Positions 24,001-39,000 of a DNA stretch of 64,000 nt are shown one piece after another. The stretch comes from Rhea pennata (Eukaryota > Chordata > Aves > Rheiformes > Rheidae). The stretch's first letter is position 1, and every line of letters begins with the position of its first letter. Position numbers and translations under genes: made by a program. Below the pieces are notes generated by a model. That model worked only from the letters and a program-made list of their open reading frames with translations, was not told the origin of the DNA and did not search any database. Where the stretch lies: positions 10,706,017-10,770,016 of the forward strand of contig NC_084677.1 in the NCBI RefSeq assembly GCF_028389875.1, in the 5' to 3' direction.

Positions 24001-27000
24001 AGAGGTGGTGGCAGGAACTGCTTAAGTCAGCTTTGCCAACAAGAGAAATACACTGTGGAATTACAGCCTGAATGACTCATAGCTTCTGTTAGGACTTGTG
24101 CTCCTAAATGACACTTCAGTGTCCTTCTGGAGCTGTCACTATGTTAAAGTCCTATTTAATTTGATAAATACTTGATCTTAAATCCTCTAAAAAAATGAGA
24201 ACTTTAAAATATTGAAGAAGCAACTTTTTCTAAACATGTTTTGAAGTTACAGATTTCTTAACAAATATTGCTTGTAAAGTAAACATTATTAGAGCAAAGT
24301 GAAAGATCTACAATATTAAATAGAAATGAGAAAACAGTTTTCAATTTTTGAATAAGATTTGTGAATATGTAGGAAACAATATGCTAAACACTGGTCAAAC
24401 TTTGATAGGAAACTTCCTTACTTCTAAATGTTTAGATGGTACAATAAAGAAGCAGAAGTAAAAGGTGTTGCTACAAATATTTTAGGAATAAATTGTTTTG
24501 CTTTTTCAGGTGCATGCCTAAATTTTCAAAGCACTCTGAAAGGTTTGTTAAATAGGAATACACTCCCATCCTGTGTTAAATAGTTTTTTTTTTTTAATTA
24601 GTACGAAGCAATTTTCCTGTTTAAAAAAAAAGAAAACCAAAAACAGAGGGATAATTTTTTTCTTCTATCGGAGATCCAGCTTTTTTTAATATAGTGCATA
24701 CTTGAATATGACTTTTTTGGCTGTTCTCCAGTGCCTCCAGTTTTTCCTTTGAAGTTTTTTTGTTTTTGTTTTTTTTTTGTTTTTTTTTTTTTAAGAATAG
24801 TCAAAGCCAGTCTTATGAGGCTTACTTTTAGTAAAATATGTTTCTAAATGAGACCTTGTAGCCTGCTTTTACTCAGAAGGAGACCCAAATGCTGCATCTG
24901 CTTGCAGAATTTTAAATGCAAACAGCATCGCTTTAATTTCAAGCTGGCTGCTGTACATGGAGCCTGTAGAAATTCATCAAATTTGTTTCCACCTTTAGTA
25001 TTTACAGTAAATGCTGAGACATCAGTAGATAAAAAGCCTCAGTATACTTATCTTGCTTTCCAGTGTGTTCAGTATACTCCCAGCAACACTGACAAATATT
25101 ATATCCTTTGGGAATCCTTGATTACTAAAGCAGATTTCAAAAGAAATAGAGATAGCCTCAATACTGACTGGCAATCTCCATTTCACTTCCAGGAGCGTGC
25201 AAAATATTTATATTGTCTTGAAAAACAGCTATACCTCCCTTTAAGAGGAGAGAAAACTGTAATTTTCACAAGCAACTAACAAAAGTTTTAGAAACTTACT
25301 CAGATATTTACTGTCATCCCTATTCCTACATTCAAGAAAATTCATTTATTCAAGTAAACTAAACATAATTAAAGCCTGAATGTTTTGTACCCATATAAAT
25401 ATGCAGACGAGCAACACAGTTGCCTTTTGTCAGCATTTTCCAGTGGTTTTTCTGGTTGAATAGCAGTAGAGTAACCAAGCTGTTTATACTGAATCAGGGA
25501 GAAGGAAAGATTGATCTGTGTTATGCCTTGATCCCCCTTAAGTTTTGCTTTTTTAGCACAGTTAGGCTGCCTGGAGACTGAGCATCATGAGAGAGTACGA
25601 GTTCCCAACATTCTTGAACCTCTTAATTAAAGAAATATGAAGAAAACAATAAAAGAAAACTCCACTGCTCTGAAAAATATTGGCATCATAAAAGTTTACT
25701 ATCACATTACTTTAATAATATTCAGTTTTGTCCAAGTTCACCTTCAACCTTTACATTCAATGAAAGAGAATAGTATATAGATCTAGGATTGGAATAGGCA
25801 CGTGTATTTTCCTCTGTTGAAGGTCAGTCTCTGTATGCATATTTTACAGGGGTTACAGGAACCGTTAAAAATAAATGTTCATTTGTAAGAATTGAATTGA
25901 GGAAAAAAGGCATTTCCTCATTTTTTATATAAAGGTATCTCTTGATACTCAGTTCAGATTTCCTGGTTTATCTGTCTGTGTGTACCAAAACAAATGTGCA
26001 GATACAGAGAAAATAAATTTATCATACCGTTAATGAAGTGGACAGATAACAGATATATATGCCTATAAATGATCACTAAATCTGAAGAAGTTGCTTTTGC
26101 CAAATACCTATGTAGGCATGCATTCATGGTGGGTTCCCCCCCACCCCCCTCAATAGTCTAATTAGGCAAAGTCCGCTGGTCTCAGCTGCCTTTACAGTTG
26201 ATTTCATTGTCAGTTCTCAGATGGCCAATAGGGGTAATTTTGCATGGGTGGCTGATTTCTTTCTTCCCATAACGTGCCCAGTTTCTACAGACTTTGCTTT
26301 CTGCATACTGCTGTATTTCAGTAGGCTGTCTGTAAACTGGTCTTGTTTAGTGTACATTCGCTTTATGTTTTTTCTTTTTTTTTAATTAATGATTTGATAT
26401 TTATTTTTTTTGATATGATGAGTAGCACATTTGATTGTAATAACAGAAAAGTCAAACAAGTAGGTCTATGTGGATTTTTTTCTCAAAGAGTCCAAGTAAA
26501 GAATTGCCATTCTAGTAGTGAGGTAGCATTCAAGCTAGTGAAAGAGAAATTTTTGACTTAAAAAAAACCCAACAACTGTATGTTGTAAAATTGCATTGTC
26601 AGGACTTCTGTCACAAAGCTTATGTATAAAATACTTATACTGCACAATGATATTTTATGAGATTGTGATTTTGTGGCTACACATCCTCATGCAGTTTTGA
26701 AACTTACCATAATTTATAGAAAAATTGTCACACTGACAGTGAGAACACATAATAGTAGTATCTAGCCTACACTAGCGTCTCTATTTTACGTTTTAGATGT
26801 TCATCACTGTATGACAGCAAAAACAAAACAAAATGAATCAAGAGTGAAATTTGCATCTCAACTCTTTTTTTTTAATTACAATTCTGATTGAGACAGAAAT
26901 GAAACAGATGATTAAAAGTGAAATATTTTCTTTCTTCACAAACTATAGCCTTTATATTTGAGGAGATTCAAAATTGTGGACCAGAAAAGTTTTGAAAGAT

Positions 27001-30000
27001 GCAAGGAATGGAGAGGGAAAAGGGATTGCAGTGTTCTCATTTATTCTTTATTCAGCTATTGACAGTATCAAGGAACTTTTACTTGGAGAAAGTGGTAGAG
27101 AAGAAAAGATCTTAGACAGTATATCTTCTGTGTGCCAAGTTCAATCTGCATAATGTTATATAATTAATAAGTATCTCACATAATCAGGATCTATACAAGC
27201 TTGATTGCTCAGAAAGCAAGAAACATGTTTCCTGGAAATAAACTTTCCTCTGACTGGTGCTTGCTTTTTCACAAGAAAAATACAAGAAAATACAGAGTTC
27301 TGAAAAAATGTTCTATTGATGCTATTTTGAAGGTGCAACTGAAGTTACACAATATATTCCACAAATATATATCAAAATACATATCAAAATCTTTAATATG
27401 TGGGGGTTTTAATATTGTATCTAATCAAAGACTAAATAAGCAGAGTATAGTTACTCTACATTTTACTGTCAGTTTTAATCTTTTTTTGAGTGATACAGCT
27501 GTCTTCTGCCACAAATGACATTCCTTTTTCTCCTACTTCATTGTTGATGAGTGATTGCCTCTGCTCAGCTTCTATTTTTATTTGACCCAAAGCCAATTGC
27601 GTATATTCCTTTAGACAAAAATGGACCTGGCATGACTTTTGTACTTTAAAGTCGCCCTGCTGAAATGATTGATATTTCCCAGTGATGCCATACTGAAAAT
27701 TAAGTCCGTTTGTCTTTCTCAATTTTATATTGCTTTCTCAAATTTAGTGTTAGCTTATAAACTAGACAACATTATTATTTAAAAATGAAAGCAAAGAAAT
27801 GACAGAGCTGGCTTTGCATACTAGAAGAAATCTCAATTTGTTCTTTAGAGATTGATACTCATTTTCAGAGAAAGTTCTGTATCTTTAGTATAACTGCTGT
27901 AAAATATATAGGTCTCTTTCTCTGAATTTTCCATTTAAAGTTTTGGTTTTCAGAAAGATCAAAAATAGAATCGTGGATGTGGGTCTTTCACCAAAACCAG
28001 CACAATCCATGTCTTTAAGTCAGATTATAAAAAGCAGCTTGCTTGGGAAGCCTTGCTTGTCCAGCAGTTATGATTTCCCTTGAGCAGTAGAAATGCTAAT
28101 TAATGTTCACAGAGCTGTAACTGTTTAGCTTAATGGAGAGGCCTCTTTTTATTATTGCCTTATTTCTACTCTTCTGAACAGACTGAGGGTTTTTTTTCAC
28201 ATAAAATAAATGTAAACCAAAACTGCACCAAAGCTGACACGAAGATGAGACCAATTTAGCTGAGTATACCAACTCAAATGATGTAGTCAGTATAGTATGA
28301 AATAACAGCTAAGGTTGTACTTTAAGTCGATATGCTCCTTCAGTGAAGAAAAGCCCTAAGAGAAAGGGCTCAGAGAGTGTAGGGAGCTTACTAGGGCAGA
28401 GACATATAAACTATATTAAGCAAAAGGAAAATGTAAGCTGTTAAGCCTTCTAGCCTGAGCTGCAGTATACTGTAAAATATATTTCCAGAAGAAATGACAA
28501 AAATAATATTTTAGCCAATAAATGTAAGACTGGGTAAATACCTCGTGTTTTTATAGACTTTACAGTATATGTGTCTTTATAGGATAAATAGTATAAAGAA
28601 AGTTTCTGCAGAGGCTGCATGTGTCTAGTTTTGATAAAATAGTCACTGTTTAAGATTGATGTGGGCAAAAAATTATTTGATAGGTAAATCCAAATCATTG
28701 CTGCATCCAGATTCATAATGCTATGGTCCTCGAGGTCAAACCAGTGTTCAATCTGTGCCCCATGCAGGGAGAGTGGCTTTTAGGCAGGCCAGAGTATGCC
28801 ATGTCTGTTGTTTGCAGATGGTGTTTTCATGAGTTGTAACATTCTTTCCCTATAGCTTTAAATATCATTTCACTTATTATATAAATATATAAATTATTCT
28901 TGTCTTCTCCTTTCAAACAATGCACTCTGATCACTATATGTGATAAAAAACAACATTCACAAAAAGTGGCTTTTGCAAAACAAGATTTAATATAGTGATT
29001 TGAGCTTTTGTTAGTGATGCTAAAACATAATTTTAGTTTAAACTGTTTCCCATTAAAACTGGTAGCAACAGAATCACAAATGATTTCAAATTACAGTATA
29101 TTTTGTCTGAAAATTAAAGGTTGACTATACATGTACACATTGCTTGGTGATTAAAAAAAGTAATATGATTATCAAAAGTAAGATTTCAGCATTCTGAGAT
29201 CTTGCATAGACATTTCTAAGCGTGGATACATATTCATGTGGATGTGATAATGTTTTCAATGCATTTCTCTTTCAGGTGAAATTGTAATGTAAATAAACAT
29301 AATGAAATTATCCATTTAATAAATAATTTATAAATCTTTATATTATAAATCTGTTCATTGTTGCATGAACTAAAGCCTTCTCTTGTTTTACAAATGGCAA
29401 CTCTTTACCTCCTCACAAAAACACCTACCATAATGGTAGGAATTTGAAACTCAGGTAGAAAAATAAGGAAGATTATTGCCACTGATAAGTCATTACTGAC
29501 CCTGGCAAGTCATAAATCATATTATTGTTTTAAGGAAGAAATGTTTGTAGTGTACTGTAATAAAGGACATATTTTTAAGGGAGCTGTTCATTGCACATTT
29601 TATCTTGGAGCAATAAGAAATCGTATCTTTCAAGCTCCCAAACAACATTTCCAACACTTCTCTTTTTTGTAAGGTAGGTTGTTAGGGAAGAAAGTATTTT
29701 ACTCTGAAAGCTTGTCTGTTTACAAAACTTTTTTTTTTTTTTAAGTCCTAGGCCACCAATTCCTCTGTCTCTCCTTCTATCTGAAGAAGAAGCAAGCAAA
29801 GTAATTCAGTCATTCTGGAGAGGTTATCGGGTAAGAGTAATCTATAATTATTTTGCTTGATGTTGAATCTGTAGGACTGTGAAGGCCCTAGGGAAAATTC
29901 TTCCATAAATTTTAAGTAGAAGGTACTATAAATAACTTGAGACCCCCCACGGTTCATTGGCTTTAGATGTTTCTCTGCATAAGATGCCTAGCGACTATGA

Positions 30001-33000
30001 TTTTTTCACAGGCATTTATGCTGATGTAATCTCCTTGTTTTCCTCAGCAACAGAAAAATTGCAGAAAATTGATTTTCAGAAGTATACTTAACACTGAAAA
30101 ACTCTTATTTTTTGTGTTGATCCTTGTTACTTACTAAAGAATGAACTGTTTTTTGTTTCATGCGGGATATGTGTGGGGGTGTGGAGACACAAAAGGAGGA
30201 TTGGTGAGGTCAGTTAGAAATAGAAGCATAGAGAAACAAGGGAGAAAAGAATGAGACAAAGAATGAGACCGGAGATGTACTAAAGGAACGAAGGCTGTTA
30301 TTCACAGAAAAGGAAAACAAAACGATACTACAAGCCATACTAGATGCAAAATCGGTGGAATCTCCCATTTAATGCAGAAGGGTAAAGCACATAAAGTAAT
30401 ATGAAGAAAACTGTCTGATACTATTATTTTGGAGAGTGATAGCGGTGCTAAGTTTAAGGTAAGAAATACGTGATTTTGACCATACAGAACAGATTCTAAC
30501 AAGCTTTTCTTTAAGAGGCTGTAACACCTTCATACTTGGGAAAGAAAAGTACTTGAAATTTGAGTGGCCTTGTTGACAAAGAAATTGGCTTTTACGAACA
30601 CATCCCAAATTTGGCTGTGGCAAATCCAGCCATTGAAAAATTGTACTTCTCATGTGATTTGCAGAGACTCTTCTTAATATTTAGCAAACATTCTCTGAAG
30701 AGTCTGCCTTTTCAAACATGTTTCAGCCTGCAGCTGAGAGCTTGAGCAGACCTTTCCTTGTAATTTTGATTATAAAATTCCACAAGGACCAGATTTGATT
30801 ATCTGAATGCAGGGTAGGGAGCCAGTGTCTGAGTTACTCTCAGTGACATCCCTGCTGGGTCCAAGACGTTGCCTGATTTGAATGCAGATGAGATGAGTAC
30901 CGAAACAACTATGGGTGACAGGAAAGAGTTGACTGGGGCAAAAAAAGCATTGGAAAGAGAAACAGTGTTAGCAAGGAAGGAAGGATGGGGAAGGAAACAG
31001 AAGCAGGAGTCAGTATGATTGTATAATCTTAATTCTGTTCCTTTCTGTGTACATTCTCATCTTTTTTCCATGGATTCTGTACCGTTTTTCTTGGTTCAGT
31101 AACACATGAAATGTCAAAACTTCCCTTGCCTTTGACAACTGCATTCTAAAACCAAGTCTCTTGATATGCCTACTTTAGATGCTCTTACAGCAGCTGTAAT
31201 TTTCCATGAATAACAGTAATGTTGATATATAGATCTGTGGATATCTATCCTCTTTCACATATTATACTATAGCCCAGGTGAAGTACACCGAATAAGCAGG
31301 GAAGAGAGAAGACTACAAGGGGCTTTTGAATCTGCATAGTCTAGTCTTCTTTATGTAGCTTTGCCAACAACTGTAAGTTTCTCTCATGTTAATTAAAACA
31401 TTAATTTTGATATTGGCAAGTACAGAAATTCATCTATAGCATTTGAGAGGGCACTTCACATATGATTCCAGTCTACATCCACCTTTCCACCTGGAGGTTA
31501 TGTCATGTTCTAATATACTATAGTTTGAAACAAATACTGACATTGCTGTATTTAAAATTAAATGTAACACAGTAGACAGGTATATAGAAATGGTACTACA
31601 CATAATTTTATCTGTTTGCAATTAAAATCCTTATCTAATGTTGTAAATAGCCTCCAGTTACAGCAATGTTTCATTGTAATGGATTGTGAAACATCTCTGT
31701 CTGTAAGTACCAGGTGTTCTCTAAATAACAATCAGTATAGAACATTTTTGTTAATTTTTTTTTTACTACTTTAACAAGCATGATTTTAGGAGAGTGGCTA
31801 TTATAATCTACCATGCTGACAAAGATGTTAAAATACTCTGAAATGATCTCATTGACTGATAGACTTTTGTGACACTTTGTGTTTGTTCGTTTTCTTTGAT
31901 ATTTCTTTTTTAAACAGAGATGGCATCGACAGTAACATTAATTAGCATTGACAATATCACTGCAGGCATCCTTACAGTTGAGTATTACAAAGGCAACCAT
32001 TATCCAATAACAGTTACGTTAGCAGAACACTGCAAGGTTGCTCAGATACCTTGTGCTTCTAGCAAAGGTTCTGAAGGTCACTGTCCTTCCTTGCTGTGTT
32101 AACGTTAAGATTCTTACCATAGTATTTGTCATTCTAAACCAGTTCCCAAAAATGCGGGAAAAACTGTAACTATAAAATTAGAAGATGCTGAAAATTAATT
32201 CCAACTATAATATTAGTTGTTACATGTTTTAGTTTATTAGAGCTGGAAGAACTTGACTTTTTAAAAATTTAAACTGAAATCAGAACATAAAATCAAAATA
32301 ATTAGTTACAGTTTACTATGTAGGATAACATACTATGTTTGTGCTTGTAAATTAAGAGAACACTAAGTCTAAATGAGAATTCTTCACATTAATGATAAAG
32401 TATATTCTGAAAAATTGCTAATCAAAGAATTTAGATGATTTGCTCTTAAATAACTCTGCCAACTAAAACTAATTTTTTTGTGCTCATAACTGATTATTCA
32501 TATATAATGCCTTTCTGCATTCTAAGGATATTTGTGTGTCAGTGATTTTAAACCCTCTTCTGAAGGTTTTCAGTAAATCTTATTTTATAATTTCACTATT
32601 ACTGAAATTAAAATTTACAGCCTGTCATAATGTCGAGTAGATGACAGAAGACACAAACACACACACATATTTTATATTGCAGTTTGGTAAAGGAACATTG
32701 TACTGCATTACTGTTGTTCTCAAGGTATACTTTAAAGGACATAAAATCACATTTCACAAGTACTTATTTGAAAGATAGATGGAGAACAGCAAGTTATTTT
32801 TCTCAGACACATCTTTCACGGACTCAGACCATTTGGGGAACATTTTGTTAACCAAACTTATAGATACAGGCAGTAGATTTTATCTAATTATATAATTGAC
32901 TGAGCATTGCATGTTCTCATGATACTTCACTCATCTCTGCCATGTTTAGCTGTCTGAGTGTGCCAATATCAAAAACACATGGGATCAGAAAAAATGATTC

Positions 33001-36000
33001 AGCCAGGAAAGATTCTTTTCAGTATGAAAAAAAAAAAAAAAACCCAAAGCCCTCCACCAAAAACATAACACATCCCCGCAAAGCTATAGGAACAGCTTAT
33101 CAAGCACTTTATGATACTAAAATATGAGCAAAGCAGTACATTCATCTTTATCTGAAGCAGATTTTGGAAAAATACTATTTATGGTGGTAGTAATTAATGG
33201 CTGCTCTCAATCAAGTCTTTGATGCATCTGACATACAAAAACATTGATATGTACTCTAATAATTATGCCAAATTAAATGAAGAATTAGATTCCATAATAG
33301 ACAACAGTGGAATCTACAAGTGCAGTGGGACACACAGTGAAACTCAAAGTACAAATAATCCAATTACTTTCATATCAGTTTTCTGTTTTTAAAAAAGAAA
33401 AAAAACCAAACTGATTCGTTTGCGGAAGTTTAGAACAAGAAGAAAGCCATCAAGAAGCGTGCATTAATTTTGTGGCAATATTGAGCTTGCTTTACAAATA
33501 TATAGGATTGCTCCAAAGAAATCTTAATTCAAGTAATCAATTTCTCCTCCCTGACAGAAACAGTCTTTCAGTTGCAGGACTAAATATCAGAATATTAGAC
33601 AACTGGCTGGACTCAATATCAGAATACTGGATAACCAGCCTAGTTCAAAGGAGTAATAGTAATGGCATTTGTTTTTATGTATATGTGGGACACAGATATA
33701 AAAACAGTCTTGCTTAGTGCCCTGAGGAGGTCAGAAAGGATGATGTCATCTTCAGAGGTCTTTTCAAGTTGCAAGGAAGAACAGCCAGAGTAAGACTTTA
33801 GACAGCTCTTTCACCAGAAATCTTTCTCTTAATGCTTCACATTCATCTTTTATTGAAATTCTATTCATCTATCAGGTGCCAAAATAATATTCCAGTGTCT
33901 AGTGAGCACCCTTGATTGCTAGTATTAATTTCCCAGGCCCTTTTCCAATAGAAGCAGAGATATTCCTTCGCTCCTCTACTTCAGAACCTGTGTTCAGTGC
34001 TGTTTATTTTATGGCGGCTTTTTAATCTTTACAGTTTGCCTAACTATTCTAGACTGAAGGGATTTTTAATTAATAGAATTTCTTCTAATGTCTTTGGCCC
34101 AAACAGGTTAGTGTTATCCTCCTGCTGTTGTGCAACATGTTCTTACTTAGCATTGAAGGCATTTTATTGTGACCAAGTAAATGTTGTAATATTATGAGCT
34201 TGGTTTGGACAGCATTATGTAAATAGTCGGTATAAATATTGATTGAACAAAAGTTTAAACAGAATTGAAGCTGGTTTATCTTTATACTTGACAGAATGTT
34301 TTTATGCTGTTGCTCTCATATTCCTTTCCAACACGGTACTGGCTACTAGTAAAAGGCTCAAATCCCAGATGCTCAAATGAATATTGGTTCTTTACATTAA
34401 GGGTAAATTCAATTCAAGTGATTGTTTTTTTTTTTTTTTTTAAGGGAAACATTATGCTTTCTCACACTTGAAAGTTATACTCCTTCAGTGTTTCATGCAT
34501 TGCTAGTCTGCAGGAGAAGCACATGTAAATGTTGGGATAAGGTTTTCAACTCTTTGATTATTTATCTGGAGATTTGGTTACTGAATCATTGCCTTCTAAT
34601 CATGGTAGAATTGCAATCTGATTATAAAATGGAGACTAATTTCTGATACATTTTAAAGCTAGGCTGAACTATAGTCTATTAAGTGTATTTAGAACCTGTT
34701 GATATTATTCTGTTAAGGTGTCACATCTGTGTTACTTTTCTTTCACTCTTCAAAAAGATCACTTTGTTCTGAGAACTCATTCTCTGCTTGAATTTAATGT
34801 TGGACCTTGGAATATTTCAGTCTCTCTGACTAGGCCTTAACATATCTCAGAGCCCTTTATTTTGTTGCATATTTTGCTATGCTTTCACCATCATATTTAG
34901 CTATGGTGACCATACAGAATCTGCTATTTTTGCATTTTATCTTTAAGCTATTAGTGTCATCTTCTTCATTTTCAGTATATAGAAATCAGTGTGGCCCTGT
35001 CACAAGCCAGAAGACAGTTTTTGCATAGCTGCGGTTATAAGTGGACACTTCATTTTTTTCCAATAGTTTAGTGTTTAGAAATAGAGGCAGGTATTTCTGT
35101 ATCATTCTGTCTCTTTTCTGGTATTGTCATTTTTATGTCCCCTAAGCATTCCCTTTATTATTTCCTAAACCACCTGATTCCATGTAATATGGAATTATAG
35201 ATTCTATAAAAGTATACATGATGGTATAAAATAGATAAAATGTCTTATACAAGCCTAAAGAAACTATCTAGTATTTGGGATTATATAGTATGTTTGGGAA
35301 TAAAATTTGATGGATTTATTAGAAACTGGTTTGATTAAAATTTCTTATTAACCTTGTAAGAATTTAATACATCTTTTATGGAAGGTATTATGAACTTGTT
35401 CATCAGAACAAGTATATGGGATATTGCAGGAGGCCTAGGAGCTCAGGTCACTGAGTAACAGTGTTCCCTGTTTGTACTGATTATAAAACCTTGTATTGTA
35501 TTTCTGCTCTGTTGCTGTGCTGTCTGAAACATAGCAAGTTTTCTTGCTAACAACACTATTCTAGAAAGAATACTTTTGCTAAATAATTTATATTGTTTTC
35601 TTTAAGATTTTTTTTCTAACTAATGAGAAAATTAAGTCCTGCTCTCTTGCTCTCTATATATCTCAGGAAAGCAGGAGAAAACTAGAAGGTAGTAGAATAG
35701 AGTTCAAATAACCTAGCAAACTCATTACCATATCATATAAGACTAAAATAAACATAAGGAATTTTCTAAGTAGTTGACTGCCTGAAAACAAAAACGTATC
35801 CAGGAAAAAAAAAAAATATTTCTACTTCTTTCTACCACTTGTTATTCAATTTTAGTCTGAATATAAGGACGTTACTTCCTAAAACATAAGGATATTTTAT
35901 ATATATATATAATATTCTGGAAAAAACAGAAACTACATTTTTAATAACTTGAATGTAAATTTAAATGCATCTCTTAAGAATGATCCCTTATCATGTCTAA

Positions 36001-39000
36001 TCTAATAAATAACATATCTCCCTTCCCCTTATTGTCAGAGGGATTGTATCTATTCTGCATTTTTCATGGAGCACTGATGGTAGTAATTGTGTGAATACCA
36101 AGGCGGACAACTGACAACATACTTAAACTTGCTCAGTGCAGGCCTTGATTAAAAAGCAGTTAAGTAGCAGAGCAGTAAAAGCTGCTGATGCAAAACTAAC
36201 CCTTACTTATATAAGTACAATCTACACCAGCACTAAAGCAATAATCGAAGAACACAGCTTAAATCTTAAATGAAGATAAGGCCTGTGCCTATTGTCATTG
36301 TGTTATATGGAAGCAGAATTAGGTCCTCTGTATGGATGATGGACTGACAAAGAATAGATATCATGTAGTGCATTCCAAATACTTTAAATAACGGATTAAT
36401 GACTCTGTGAAATTTGTATGGCTAAGATTGTCAGTAAGCCTATTTGCAGCTGGTAGCAGGTGTGAATCGGTTTGCTGGAATAAATTTCCTGCTGTATGAC
36501 CTTTCATGCGTCTCTTGTGCTCTATTATAGTTGGTCAATGGGTTGCTTTTATAGCGTTGTGGTTTTCTAAAGGCACTAATACTCTTCAGTATAATACTTA
36601 AAATTTTAATTAACTCAAAGAATAAGCATCTCACTCCAGTAACATTCTCAGGAGTCCTTGCTAATCAAAATGATCCCATAATTGGCATATTTTTGTTTTC
36701 AGTAGGGTTTGTCAATTATGCAGGTTTTATTTCTAGGTCAGTTGAAAACTGTAAACCTCTGGGATTGTGCTTTTACAAAAATCTGGCCCTGCAAAAATGA
36801 TGGATGTCATGTATTTGCACGATCACAGCCCTGCAAAAAGGTTTTCTTACCTTCCTGAGACCCATTCCATGTACATATGTGATTTTAGCTATGTTTTCTA
36901 TTTTTCCTTTCTCAGGTCCGCCGTGATCCAGAAGTACGAGAGCTACGTCAGTGGCAAAAGCAGTTGAGAGAGGACAAAAATGTTATTCAGAGTTTGAAAG
37001 AATTCTGGATTAAGCAGGAAGCCAAAGGTAAGTTAACTGAATTGGATGTTTTCAGGATTTTTTTTTACAGTAAGTGTTTAATTTTTATGCTGCAACTTGT
37101 GTACACAGTAGAACACTAATCAGAAGTGAAAACAGAGGGCAATGTCTGACTGAAGTGCTTGGCTATTTATTTACAGTCACTATTTATTCTAGGCTAGTTG
37201 CTTGAGTAGCTAAAAACGAATGAAAAATACAGTACAAGGCCAGAGCTCAATAATTGCATGGGACTATGATAATGTTGTGGCACAGTATTTCCTAGCGCAG
37301 GATCAGACATCTATGAATTATAAGCATTTAAATACTCATTTTTATCAGGCAGGTTTAGCACAGTTTTTCTGAACTGTGGTTTCTATCTGGTATATGTTAT
37401 ACTGGTATTTCCCTGTAGTTATTTATAGCAAAAATTGACCCATACAGTTCTAAAAAAAAGAAAACAAACCCAAGCAACCCTATATAATTACCAAGGGAAA
37501 ACAAGCCATATTGCTTTAACAATTATCAGTGTAACAAGTTTGCTTTTGCTGACAAGACCTCATCGATAGGGTCAAAGTTGTTCTTATTCAAGCACAGCAG
37601 AATAATTCTGATTGTTCTCCCAGTCTCTGTTTTCTAAAGCAGAATGTTTCACTTTAAAATAATTTCTAGCTCCCCAGCTAGTCCACATTTTACCAGCCTC
37701 TGTGGGCCAATCTCAGTGTAGGGACGTGAATTACGTGTCATTGGTGAAGGTGAGAAGAGGTTGCTATCTATATTTTTCACGAGCTGAAAAAAGAGAAAAT
37801 GCAGTTTCACTCGTCTCCATAGTGTGGTGCTTCGTTCTAATGGCACTCTCACAGACATGTTCTCAGATGTCCGTTCACTTAAGCTGGTCTTTCACTTTCT
37901 CCAAAACTACGAAGAGCATTCAGGGTGCAATTTCATACAGTTAATTGATCAAACTGTGAGCTATCAAAAAGGTCAGTCCAACTCAGTATCTCTTATATCA
38001 ATTTTAGTTATTGTGTAACTACACCCTGGGTTTGGATCAGTGAGGGTTTTTTGCTTTGGGGCAGGTTAATTTTCTACAACTATGTGGCACATGATCCCTA
38101 ATCTTACACACAAGAGAAAGTGGGACTAGGGAGAAAGGATCATTTCTTTCAGCAGCCCACGGCTTGGTTGAATTGAGCAGAATATGAGATGGCATTCTTG
38201 TAGTTGGTTACTCTATTGAGGTGTGCCAGTCGCCAGTTGATTGGCAGGAGCTAGTAGCCAGCAGTAAGACATTTTAGAGCACTTCAACTCAGTACACAAA
38301 AGCACATCTGTCAATGTGCTCATTCTGAGGTTTTGATGGGACTTCATTGGGGGAAAAAAAGACCTATGTTTGAATTCTGAAGGGTGAGGGAGTTTAGAAT
38401 CAGGCTTCTGTGAAGGATTTTAAAAATACTGCGTTCTGGTTGATTAGATGCCTACTATCCAGAAAGATCTCTGACTCCAGATTTCAAATGACTGAAAATT
38501 ACTGATGTGCCATCTGGAATTAGGCACCTTCTTCCTAACAGGAGGCCTCTCTCCTCAGTGTTGCTTAATGACCTAGGAGCTTTCTACTCAGCATTGAATA
38601 TTTGTGGGTGACTGTATGGAGCTGTCAGTCTTTCCCGCCTTTATAGACCATCTCACAATTTCATTGTTTCAGTTTCCTGAGCCGGACGCCCAATTTCTAA
38701 ACCTTCAAAGTCTAAGTGGAGACATGGACTATGTCCTTTTGGACTTCCCCTCAAATGTTGTTTCATTATGCAAGTTGTATGCAACTTAATGGTTCTTCAT
38801 AATTAAGTGGAGTTATTGTACTCATGCACAAATGTGAAGCAGTGTCTTCTGAAATTAAGAGTTTGCCATTCTTACATTATGCTTTAATTTAGAAGCTACA
38901 GTAATAATGTCCAGACATAAATAGTACTTATTAACATCACTACTGTAGCAATCAAAGCTTGTTGTAAATGATTAGATCCTTCCTATTCTTCAGTAATTTT

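Noticed and set aside
31906-32102. Splice-acceptor-like TTTTTTAAACAG followed by a 60-codon frame starting MASTVTLIS
   Set aside because: Read in the phase set by IQCK exon 7 it stops after five codons, and exon 7 to exon 8 already matches human without a gap.
33586-33650. Local duplication of AATATCAGAATA about 30 bp apart
   Set aside because: Only 12 bases are repeated in AT-rich sequence; probably chance or minor slippage.
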